Notes under the pieces: generated by a model
What the model was told of the DNA's origin: nothing
Databases searched by the model: none
Seen by the model: the letters and a program-made list of their open reading frames with translations, nothing else
Position numbers and translations under genes: made by a program
In this document: positions 1 through 5,319 of the stretch, in pieces
Numbering within the stretch: the first letter of the stretch is position 1
Layout: every line of letters starts with the position of its first letter
Assembly (NCBI GenBank): GCA_003565055.1
Contig: PXDM01000095.1
Span: 1 to 7,535, forward strand
Direction of reading: 5' to 3'
From: Paracoccaceae bacterium
Lineage (GTDB): Bacteria; Pseudomonadota; Alphaproteobacteria; Rhodobacterales; Rhodobacteraceae
DNA length: 7,535 nt

Positions 1-240
1 CAGGGTGCGTTCCAGATCAATCTGCGCGGCATTGCCGCCATCGCCCAGATCCTGCCCCGAACAAAAGGCCCGCCCCGCGCCGGTCAGCACCAGCACCCGC
101 ACCCGCGCGCCGATCTCTTTCAGCGCATAGGTCAGTTCCGCGCGCATCTGCTTGTTGAGCGCGTTCATGACCTCGGGGCGGTTGAGCGTGATCGTCCCGA
201 TCCCGCCCTCTTCGCGGGTCAGCAGCGTGTCGTAATCCAT
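1..240 (-). CDS. Enoyl-CoA hydratase/isomerase family protein (crotonase fold), N-terminal 80 residues only
   Basis: Crotonase-superfamily enzyme acting on a CoA thioester in the cytoplasm. The gene runs off the left edge, so only the N-terminal third is visible. The protein begins MDYDTLLTREEGGIGTITLN, followed by RPEVMNALNKQM, the usual crotonase opening strand and NRP..NAL motif. Near residues 58-66 it has AFCSGQDLG, the conserved block whose backbone builds part of the first oxyanion hole. The GQDL form recalls PaaG-type epoxyphenylacetyl-CoA isomerases and generic enoyl-CoA hydratases. The substrate cannot be decided, because the second oxyanion block and the catalytic Glu region are outside the window. 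I chose the ATG at 240 because GAGGAGG lies 5 bases upstream. The ATG at 244 is too close to that site and opens a non-crotonase frame. The gene follows ccmH by 71 bases on the same strand and is probably cotranscribed with it. Confidence 0.87.
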   Translation of the reverse strand, partial: MDYDTLLTREEGGIGTITLNRPEVMNALNKQMRAELTYALKEIGARVRVLVLTGAGRAFCSGQDLGDGGNAAQIDLERTL

Positions 241-245
241 CCATG

Positions 246-252
246 CCTCCTC
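246..252 (-). promoter_or_regulatory. Shine-Dalgarno site deciding the crotonase start
   Basis: On the minus strand this reads GAGGAGG, a near-perfect ribosome binding site 5 bases before the ATG at 240. The overlapping upstream ATG at 244 would leave only one base of spacing. It therefore fixes the start of the crotonase gene and argues for independent translation initiation after the ccmH stop. Confidence 0.7.
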
Positions 253-311
253 ACTGGGCTTTGCACGCGACTTTAGCCGCTGGCCCTGCAAAGGAAAGCC
301 CGGACGGTGCG

Positions 312-776
312 TCAGTCTTTCAGAAGTTCTTTGAGCCGCGCCTGCTCATCCGCGCTCAGCCCCTCTTTGACGGGCTCGGGCGCCTGCGACCGATTGCGCA
401 GATACATCCCCGACGACAAGAGCGCGATCACAAACAGTACCGGGGCCGCGATCCAGAGGATAATATTCACCCCCTCGGTGGTAGGGCGCAGCAGCACATA
501 TTCGCCATAGCGTTCCACGATGAAGGCCACGACTTCCGTGTTGCTATCGCCTTCGACCAGACGCTCGCGCACCAGAAGCCGCATGTCGCGTGCCAGATCC
601 GCATTCGATTCGTCGATGGATTCATTGCGGCAGACCAGACAGCGCAGCCCCGCCGAGATGTCACGCGCCCGGCTTTCCAACACGGGATCATCGAGGATCT
701 CATCAGGCTGCACGGCCAGCGCCGGGGCAGAAAGCCCCAGCGCAAGGGCGGCGATCAGGATGCGCAGGCCCCTCAT
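312..776 (-). CDS. ccmH: Cytochrome c maturation protein CcmH (apocytochrome c thiol reductase/haem lyase subunit)
   Basis: 154-residue membrane-anchored periplasmic thiol-disulfide protein of system I cytochrome c biogenesis. In this family it keeps the CXXCH cysteines of apocytochrome c reduced and presents them to CcmF for haem attachment. Visible parts are a signal peptide (residues 1-21, ending PALA), the active-site motif LRCLVC with Cys46 and Cys49 followed by RNESI, a three-helix periplasmic domain to about residue 100, one membrane helix (about 104-126) and a short charged cytoplasmic tail. The length fits the short alphaproteobacterial form (Rhodobacter Ccl2), in which the CcmI-like TPR domain is a separate gene, unlike the longer fused E. 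coli CcmH. Its ATG overlaps the ccmF stop as ATGA and I see no good ribosome site in front of it, so it is probably translationally coupled to ccmF. Nothing looks damaged. Confidence 0.96.
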   Translation of the reverse strand: MRGLRILIAALALGLSAPALAVQPDEILDDPVLESRARDISAGLRCLVCRNESIDESNADLARDMRLLVRERLVEGDSNTEVVAFIVERYGEYVLLRPTTEGVNIILWIAAPVLFVIALLSSGMYLRNRSQAPEPVKEGLSADEQARLKELLKD

Positions 777-2749
777 TCTGCCGGGACCGCGCCGCTGCGG
801 GGTGTCTTGGCGGCACCAGCCGCGACGCGGTAGCGGCGGTCGCTGAGGCTGAAAATCCCGCCCAGCGCCATCAGGAAACAGCCAAACCAGAGCCAGTTCG
901 CGAAGGGCTTGATATAGGTCCGCACCGCCCAGCCGCCATTATCCTGCGGATCGCCCAGAGTGACATAGAGATCGCGCGTCACGCGGTAGTCAATCGCGGC
1001 CTCGGTCGTGGGCATGCCCGCAATCGGATAGAAGCGCTTCTCCGGCTGCAGCGTGGCGATATGGCGTCCATCGCGCGTGGCCTCGATCGTGCCCATGGTC
1101 GAGACGTAATTCGGCCCCTGCACCCGGTCCACCGAGGTCAGCGTCAGCGTGTAGCCGCCCTCGTCAAAGCTCTCGCCGATCTGGACGACGCGGATATCTT
1201 CCGTTTCCCAGCCGACCAGTGCCGCGACCGCAAAGACCGTCATCCCGAGCCCGATATGCGCCGTCGCCTTGCCCCAATCCGCGCGCGGCAGACGTCCCAG
1301 ACGCTTGAACCGATTCCCGACCGTCCCGCGCCCCGTGCGGCTCCAGATATCGACGACAGAGCCGAGGAAGACCCAGAGACCCAGCGCCAGACCAATCGGC
1401 ACCAGCGGCGAATTGCCTGTCTGCAGCGCCCATGTCACAGCCCCCATCGCCACGGAAAACGCCGCGATCCCCCAGAGCGGCTGCATGACCTTGGTCATGT
1501 TCCCGCGCTTCCATGGCATCATCGCGCCGATGGGCAGAACCATCGCCAGCGCCACCATGAAGGGCGTGAAAGCCGTGTTGAAGAAGGGCGGCCCGACCGA
1601 GAGCACCCTGTCAAAGAGCATTTCGGCGACCAGCGGCCACATCGTGCCGATGAAGATCACAAAAGACGACACGGCCAACAGGACATTGTTCACGACCAGC
1701 GCGGATTCGCGGCTGACCGTGGCAAAGACACCCTTCGCCTCAAGGATCGGCGCGCGGAAGGCAAACAGCGTCAGCGCGCCGCCCATGAAGGCCGCGAGGA
1801 TCATCAGGATGAACACCCCGCGTTCCGGGTCCATCGCAAAAGCATGCACCGAGGTCAGAAGCCCCGAGCGCACGATGAAGGTGCCCATCAGCGAGAAGCC
1901 GAAACCGAGGATCGCGAGAAGGATCGTCCAGCTTTTGAGCGTCTCGCGTTTCTCGACCACAATGGCGGAATGCAACAGCGCCGCCGCAAAAAGCCACGGC
2001 ATCAGCGAGGCATTCTCGACCGGATCCCAGAACCAGAACCCGCCCCAGCCAAGCTCGTAATAGGCCCACCACGATCCCGTCGCGATACCGATAGTCAGAA
2101 AGACCCATGCAGCGAGCGTCCATGGCCGCACCCAGCGCCCCCAGGCCGCATCAACCCGCCCCTCGATCAGCGCTGCAACGGCAAAGCTGAACGCCATGGA
2201 AAGCCCCACATAGCCGAGATACAGAAACGGCGGGTGGAACGCCAAGCCCGGGTCCTGCAACAACGGGTTCAGGTCCGTGCCGTCAAATGGCGGCGACGCC
2301 AGACGTGTAAACGGGTTGGAGGTGAAGATCGTGAAGGCCATGAAGGCCGCTGTGATCGCAGATTGCACGGCCAGCACGCGCGCTTGCAGCGTCGCGGGCA
2401 GATTGCCGCCAAACCATGCGGCCGACGCGCCAAAGAGTGCCAGCGTCAGCACCCAGAGCAGCATCGAGCCCTCGTGATTCCCCCAGACCCCGGAAATCTT
2501 GTAGATCAACGGCTTGAGCGTGTGGGAATTGTCCACCACCAGCTTGACCGAGAAATCCGATACCAGAAACGCATAGGTCAGCGCGGCGTAGCTGAGCGCG
2601 ACCAGCAGGAATTGCACGCTGGCCATGGGATTGGCGACCACCATCCAGTCGCGCCAGCCTTTATGCGCACCCACAAGTGGGATGATCGCCTGGGCGAGCG
2701 CAACCGCGAAGGCGAGGATGAGGGCGAAATGTCCGAGTTCTACGATCAT
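773..2749 (-). CDS. ccmF: Haem lyase CcmF (cytochrome c-type biogenesis)
   Basis: 658-residue polytopic inner-membrane protein that takes haem from holo-CcmE and, with CcmH, ligates it to apocytochrome c in the periplasm. It has more than a dozen hydrophobic segments and the signature WWD domain at residues 235-252 (WGGFWFWDPVENASLMPW). The four conserved haem-ligand histidines are at His172, His260, His302 and His498, aligning with E. coli His173, His261, His303 and His491. A beta-rich periplasmic domain spans about 514-615 and a last membrane helix about 616-635. The length is normal for the family. I chose the ATG at 2749 because it gives the characteristic N-terminus MIVELGHFALIL. An in-frame upstream TTG at 2809 would add 20 non-conserved residues. 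The ribosome site before 2749 is weak. The gene heads a leftward run with ccmH and a crotonase. No ccmE lies just upstream; a divergent transporter pair sits there instead. Confidence 0.98.
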   Translation of the reverse strand: MIVELGHFALILAFAVALAQAIIPLVGAHKGWRDWMVVANPMASVQFLLVALSYAALTYAFLVSDFSVKLVVDNSHTLKPLIYKISGVWGNHEGSMLLWVLTLALFGASAAWFGGNLPATLQARVLAVQSAITAAFMAFTIFTSNPFTRLASPPFDGTDLNPLLQDPGLAFHPPFLYLGYVGLSMAFSFAVAALIEGRVDAAWGRWVRPWTLAAWVFLTIGIATGSWWAYYELGWGGFWFWDPVENASLMPWLFAAALLHSAIVVEKRETLKSWTILLAILGFGFSLMGTFIVRSGLLTSVHAFAMDPERGVFILMILAAFMGGALTLFAFRAPILEAKGVFATVSRESALVVNNVLLAVSSFVIFIGTMWPLVAEMLFDRVLSVGPPFFNTAFTPFMVALAMVLPIGAMMPWKRGNMTKVMQPLWGIAAFSVAMGAVTWALQTGNSPLVPIGLALGLWVFLGSVVDIWSRTGRGTVGNRFKRLGRLPRADWGKATAHIGLGMTVFAVAALVGWETEDIRVVQIGESFDEGGYTLTLTSVDRVQGPNYVSTMGTIEATRDGRHIATLQPEKRFYPIAGMPTTEAAIDYRVTRDLYVTLGDPQDNGGWAVRTYIKPFANWLWFGCFLMALGGIFSLSDRRYRVAAGAAKTPRSGAVPAE

Positions 2750-2781
2750 GGCTCTGCTACGTCTGGGGTCAGTCTGAATGA

Positions 2782-2809
2782 GTTGTAACGTATATGCGCC
2801 CGAAGGCAA
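2782..2809 (-). promoter_or_regulatory. Possible sigma-70-type promoter for ccmF
   Basis: On the minus strand there is TTGCCT (2809-2804), a 16-base spacer, then TACAAC (2787-2782). This would give a start near 2775 and a leader of about 26 bases before the ccmF ATG. Both hexamers are imperfect, and the call depends on position as much as on sequence. It is the best candidate I can see in the gap, but a weak one. Confidence 0.25.
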
Positions 2810-2892
2810 AGCGCGGACAGGGGGCCTTGGCGCGACCCGGCGTCACAGCTTTGTCAGCACAGGCGCCGGGCAGGTACGAAATTCCGGCCCGG

Positions 2893-2918
2893 TTTGATCT
2901 GCGTCAAATCAGATCAAA
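2893..2918. repeat. Perfect 9-bp inverted repeat enclosing the FNR-type box
   Basis: The arms are TTTGATCTG (2893-2901) and CAGATCAAA (2910-2918), exact reverse complements separated by 8 bases. The left arm contains the left half of the FNR-type box and the right arm carries a third half-site, ATCAA. If transcription starts near 2942, the repeat is upstream of the transcript and acts as DNA, not as an RNA hairpin. It may be a second operator, or a way to dock two dimers. Confidence 0.6.
2894..2907 (+). promoter_or_regulatory. FNR/FnrL-type binding site upstream of the YeeE/YedE pair
   Basis: The sequence TTGAT-CTGC-GTCAA matches the FNR-family consensus TTGAT-N4-ATCAA at 9 of 10 half-site positions and fits the relaxed TTGAY-N4-RTCAA form of alphaproteobacterial FnrL sites. 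Its centre (2900.5) lies 41.5 bases before a predicted start at about 2942, the classic class II activator position. I infer anaerobic or low-oxygen activation of the transporter pair. A related regulator such as DnrD/Nnr (nitric oxide) or a FixK-type protein could use the same box. Confidence 0.65.
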
Positions 2919-2929
2919 TAAATCACATA

Positions 2930-2942
2930 TACGATATTTTGA
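2930..2942 (+). promoter_or_regulatory. Predicted -10 element and start of the YeeE/YedE operon
   Basis: TACGAT (2930-2935) is a 4 of 6 match to the -10 consensus and keeps the key second A and last T. A start at about 2942 would give a leader of about 19 bases. No good -35 hexamer is present; its place (about 2907-2912) touches the end of the FNR-type box, as expected for an activator-dependent class II promoter. The surrounding stretch (about 2905-2950) is clearly more AT-rich than its flanks. Confidence 0.4.
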
Positions 2943-2950
2943 ATACAAAT

Positions 2951-2956
2951 GGAGGT
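2951..2956 (+). promoter_or_regulatory. Shine-Dalgarno site deciding the start of the first transporter gene
   Basis: GGAGGT lies 5 bases (counted from GGAGG) before the ATG at 2961. An in-frame ATG at 2949 overlaps this site and has no ribosome site of its own, so the start at 2961 is preferred. Confidence 0.7.
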
Positions 2957-2960
2957 TGAC

Positions 2961-3503
2961 ATGGTTCTGGATTGGAAATTGGGCGGGGTGGCACTGGGCT
3001 TTGTGTTCTTCATCGCGCTGATGCTGGTAAAGCCCGTCGGCGTCTCGACGCAATTCGTCGTGGCGGACGGGATTATCGCCAACGCGCTGGTCGATGGGGT
3101 GATCTATCAGACCGAGGCGGGGCAATGGACGTCAGATAATGCCTATCTGGCGCAATCGGCGCGGCGGGTGGCGCAGCCGATGAATTACGACTTCCTCTTC
3201 GTGCTCGCCATGGCGCTCGGGGCGGGGCTCTCGGCATGGCTGCGCGGCGGCATTGGGGCACAGGAACGCCAGATGCCCGCGACTTGGCGCGCCAATTTCG
3301 GGGCCGCGCCGTGGAAACGCTACGGCCTGGCCTTCGCAGGCGGGTTCATCGTGCTCTTCGCCGCGCGACTCGCAGATGGGTGCACCTCGGGGCATATGAT
3401 GTCGGGCATGTCCCAGACGGCGATCTCGGGCTTCATCTTTGCAGCGGGCGTCTTCGCCACCGCCATCCCGACTGCCCTGATACTCTACAAGAAAGAGGCA
3501 TGA
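2961..3503 (+). CDS. YeeE/YedE-family (DUF395) sulfur-compound transporter, first half-size subunit
   Basis: 180-residue integral membrane protein, probably one half of a two-protein YeeE/YedE-type importer for thiosulfate or a related sulfur compound. Full-length members carry two such halves in one chain. Hydrophobic segments lie at about residues 7-26, 77-95, 118-137 and 152-176. The family signature is DGCTSGH with Cys141, followed by MMSGMSQ; in the characterised YeeE transporter, conserved cysteines relay thiosulfate through the membrane. A second typical element is KPVGVST (24-30). The loop between the first two membrane segments is long (about 31-75), polar in its second part, and of unknown role. 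The stop overlaps the ATG at 3500 of the next frame. The likely start of the partner (3506) is two bases past the stop, so the two form one operon. An FNR-type box upstream suggests oxygen- or redox-dependent expression. Substrate and direction of transport are inferred from the family only. Confidence 0.87.
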   Translation: MVLDWKLGGVALGFVFFIALMLVKPVGVSTQFVVADGIIANALVDGVIYQTEAGQWTSDNAYLAQSARRVAQPMNYDFLFVLAMALGAGLSAWLRGGIGAQERQMPATWRANFGAAPWKRYGLAFAGGFIVLFAARLADGCTSGHMMSGMSQTAISGFIFAAGVFATAIPTALILYKKEA

Positions 3504-3505
3504 TC

Positions 3506-4102
3506 ATGACACAGATCCTTCTCGCACTTATCATCGGCGGGGCCTTCGGGGCCGTTCTGGACCGTATCGGGGCCAGCAATCCCAATGTGATCTGGGATAT
3601 GCTGACCTTCCGCATGCTGGGGCTGATGAAAACCATCCTTCTCGGCATCGGCATTGCGGCGATCCTGATCTTTGCCGGACAGATGGCCGGGCTGGTCGAT
3701 GTTGCGCATATGTCCATCAAGACAGCCTATTGGGGGGTGCTTCTCGGCGGCTTGATGCTGGGCTTCGGCTGGGCTCTGTCAGGCTTTTGCCCCGGCACTG
3801 GCGTCTGCGCTGCCGCAGCCGGCCGCAAGGACGCGGTGTTCTACATCCTCGGCGGGCTGGCCGGAGCCGGGGCCTATATCCTGAGCCATGACTGGTTTGA
3901 AACAGCCGGACTGCTCGACCCGATCCTGGGTGGCAAATCCACGATCGGCACGATCGCCGGACGTGACTTCCCGGCGCTCTGGCCCAATGTGCCGGGCGAT
4001 ATCGCGGGCATCCTGCTTGGCCTGGCCTTCGTCGCGATTGCCTTCGCGCTGCCCCAGCGCCCGCGCCGTGGCGGCAAGATCATCGCGACACCCGCCGAGT
4101 GA
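3506..4102 (+). CDS. YeeE/YedE-family (DUF6691-like) sulfur-compound transporter, second half-size subunit
   Basis: 198-residue membrane protein and likely partner of the preceding gene, resembling the PmpA/PmpB pairs of other proteobacteria. It has about five hydrophobic segments (about 3-19, 40-60, 74-92, 110-128 and 163-183). It also has the cysteine signature SGFCPGTGVCAAAAGRKDA, with Cys95 and Cys101, matching the GxCPGT type of motif of the family. As I recall, many second-half proteins are nearer 140 residues. Here a polar stretch (about 129-163, including GGKSTIGTIAGRDF) before the last membrane helix accounts for the extra length. I prefer the ATG at 3506 because AGAGG is 7 bases upstream. 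An ATG at 3500, which overlaps the previous stop as ATGA, would add two residues but leaves only one base of spacing. The gene ends the plus-strand operon and is followed by a GC-rich hairpin. Confidence 0.85.
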   Translation: MTQILLALIIGGAFGAVLDRIGASNPNVIWDMLTFRMLGLMKTILLGIGIAAILIFAGQMAGLVDVAHMSIKTAYWGVLLGGLMLGFGWALSGFCPGTGVCAAAAGRKDAVFYILGGLAGAGAYILSHDWFETAGLLDPILGGKSTIGTIAGRDFPALWPNVPGDIAGILLGLAFVAIAFALPQRPRRGGKIIATPAE

Positions 4103-4206
4103 CAGCCGATCCGGGCGCGTGCGACACTGCGCGCGCCCGCCTTCAGACTTCTGTTGGCCGATTTTGCAAAACAGTCGTCGTTAGATCAGGCATCCTTCAG
4201 CACATT
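4103..4206. other. Convergent intergenic gap and composition boundary
   Basis: About 100 bases separate the end of the transporter operon (plus strand) from the end of flgI (minus strand). Besides the GC-rich hairpin at 4112-4139 it holds a 10-bp palindrome, TTTTGCAAAA (4162-4171). Left of it the sequence is GC-rich; right of it the sequence and codons become clearly more AT-rich. I see no direct repeat, tRNA or integrase that would identify a mechanism of insertion. Confidence 0.6.
4112..4139 (+). terminator. GC-rich hairpin after the transporter pair, possible terminator
   Basis: An 11-bp stem (arm starting CGGGCGCGTGC) with one G-T wobble and a 6-base loop begins 9 bases after the stop of the second transporter gene. 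It is followed by a pyrimidine-leaning stretch (CCTTCAGACTTCTGTT) but not a real T run. It could slow or end transcription from the left. The stem also forms in transcripts coming from flgI on the other strand, where no T run follows. The position between convergent genes favours a terminator; the weak tail limits the call. Confidence 0.45.
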
Positions 4207-5319
4207 CTATCTTACAATTAACTCTGCGTGCAGTGCACCTGCAGCATTGATGCTGTTTAGAATATCAATCATATCACGAGGCGCTACGCCAAGAGCATTC
4301 AGACCAGCGACGATCTCCGAAAGCGAAGTTCCCTCCTGAAGTTCAGCCAGCGCAGTAGGCGGCCGATCTTCTAGCATCGCATCAGTTCGTGGTACGATCA
4401 CTGTCTCACCTTCTGCAAATGGATTGGGTTGTACAACCAGAGGCGCCTCCTCAACCCGCAACGTCAAGCCACCTTGTGCGACGGCGACGCGGCTTATACG
4501 CACGTCTTCCCCCATTACGATTGTACCCGAGCGCTGATCGACAACGACCCGTGCGCGGGTGTGGGGTGTTATTGTGACATTTTCAATCCGCGCAAGCATA
4601 TGCGCTGGCGAGGCTAACCCGGTCGCTGCCATGTCCAACGCGACAGTGCCGGAATCGAGCATCGTTGCAACAGCTCTGCCAAATGAACGATTGACCTCCT
4701 GCTCGATAAGTGCCGCAGTAGTGAAATCTGGTACGCGCAGCGCAAGGCGGATGCGCGAAAGACTTGAGAGGTCAAAATCTACCTCGCGTTCTACCCTCGC
4801 GCCGAGCGGAATAGATCCAGCAGTCGGGACGCCGCGAACTTCCCGCGCAGCCTGCCCTTCAACGGCCACACCACCAGCGATCACAGTTCCCTGCGCGACC
4901 GCATAAATCGTTCCGTCAGCACCATTAAGTGGAGTCATGACCAGTGTACCGCCAAGAAGGCTGGTGGCATCCCCAATCGCGGAGACAGTCACATCAATGC
5001 GCCCCCCAGATCGGGCAAATGGCGGCAAACTTGCCGTCACAATAACCGCTGCTACATTCCTTGCGCGAAATTGTTCGCCAGTGACGTTTACCCCCAATCG
5101 TTCGAGAATATTCGACATGATATCTTCGGTGAATGGCGAATTTCGCATTCCGTCGCCAGTCCCGTCGAGACCAACGACGAGCCCGTAACCTAAAAGATCG
5201 TTACCACGCACTCCATCGAATTCCACGATATCCTTCAATCGCACAGATGCGTCCACCCAGCTAGGAAACACAACCACGCTGAGCAAACATAACAAACGGA
5301 AAATTAGTTTTTGGATCAT
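4207..5319 (-). CDS. flgI: Flagellar P-ring protein FlgI
   Basis: 370-residue precursor of the periplasmic P-ring subunit, which forms the bushing around the flagellar rod in the peptidoglycan layer. It has a Sec signal peptide (residues 1-24, hydrophobic core LLCLLSVVVF, cleavage after VDA) and a mature start SVRLKDIVEFDGVRGNDLLG, the family hallmark. Further conserved blocks are GYGLVVGLDGTGD, GRIDVTVSAIGDATSLLGGT, VVVDQRSGTIVMGEDVRIS and the C-terminal LNALGVAPRDMIDILNSI. The length is typical. The mature protein has no cysteine, so the disulfide known from enteric FlgI cannot form. Its ATG overlaps the flgL stop (ATGA) with no strong ribosome site, so coupled translation is likely. It is the last gene of the flagellar run on this side. 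Codon use includes TTA and CTA leucines near the start, unlike the GC-rich genes to the left. Confidence 0.98.
   Translation of the reverse strand: MIQKLIFRLLCLLSVVVFPSWVDASVRLKDIVEFDGVRGNDLLGYGLVVGLDGTGDGMRNSPFTEDIMSNILERLGVNVTGEQFRARNVAAVIVTASLPPFARSGGRIDVTVSAIGDATSLLGGTLVMTPLNGADGTIYAVAQGTVIAGGVAVEGQAAREVRGVPTAGSIPLGARVEREVDFDLSSLSRIRLALRVPDFTTAALIEQEVNRSFGRAVATMLDSGTVALDMAATGLASPAHMLARIENVTITPHTRARVVVDQRSGTIVMGEDVRISRVAVAQGGLTLRVEEAPLVVQPNPFAEGETVIVPRTDAMLEDRPPTALAELQEGTSLSEIVAGLNALGVAPRDMIDILNSINAAGALHAELIVR

Noticed and set aside
17..244. Minus-strand frame starting at 244
   Set aside because: It is one base off the crotonase frame, Arg/Asp-rich, and its ATG is too close to the ribosome site; the frame from 240 gives a true crotonase N-terminus.
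243..833. Plus-strand open frame opposite ccmH
   Set aside because: Low-complexity antisense translation with no recognisable motif; ccmH occupies the minus strand.
590..2788. Very long open frame (732 codons) on the plus strand opposite ccmF
   Set aside because: It is rich in Arg, His, Pro and Gln with no domain logic, as expected for the antisense of a GC-rich gene; ccmF on the other strand has all family hallmarks.
2908..2920. A second complete FNR box overlapping the first on its right
   Set aside because: Only the right half (ATCAA) is good; the matching left half would read TCAAA instead of TTGAT.
3236..3499. N-terminal extension of the second transporter frame into the first transporter gene
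   Set aside because: The upstream part overlaps the first gene out of frame, reads as Arg-rich nonsense, and the well-placed ribosome site supports the start at 3506.
4151..4174. Palindrome TTTTGCAAAA with flanking CTGTT/AACAG as a terminator of the flagellar operon
   Set aside because: The stem is short or AT-only and no T run follows on the minus strand; probably chance in this AT-richer stretch.
4389..5188. Several short plus-strand frames opposite flgI
   Set aside because: None has a ribosome site or recognisable motif, and flgI is complete on the minus strand.
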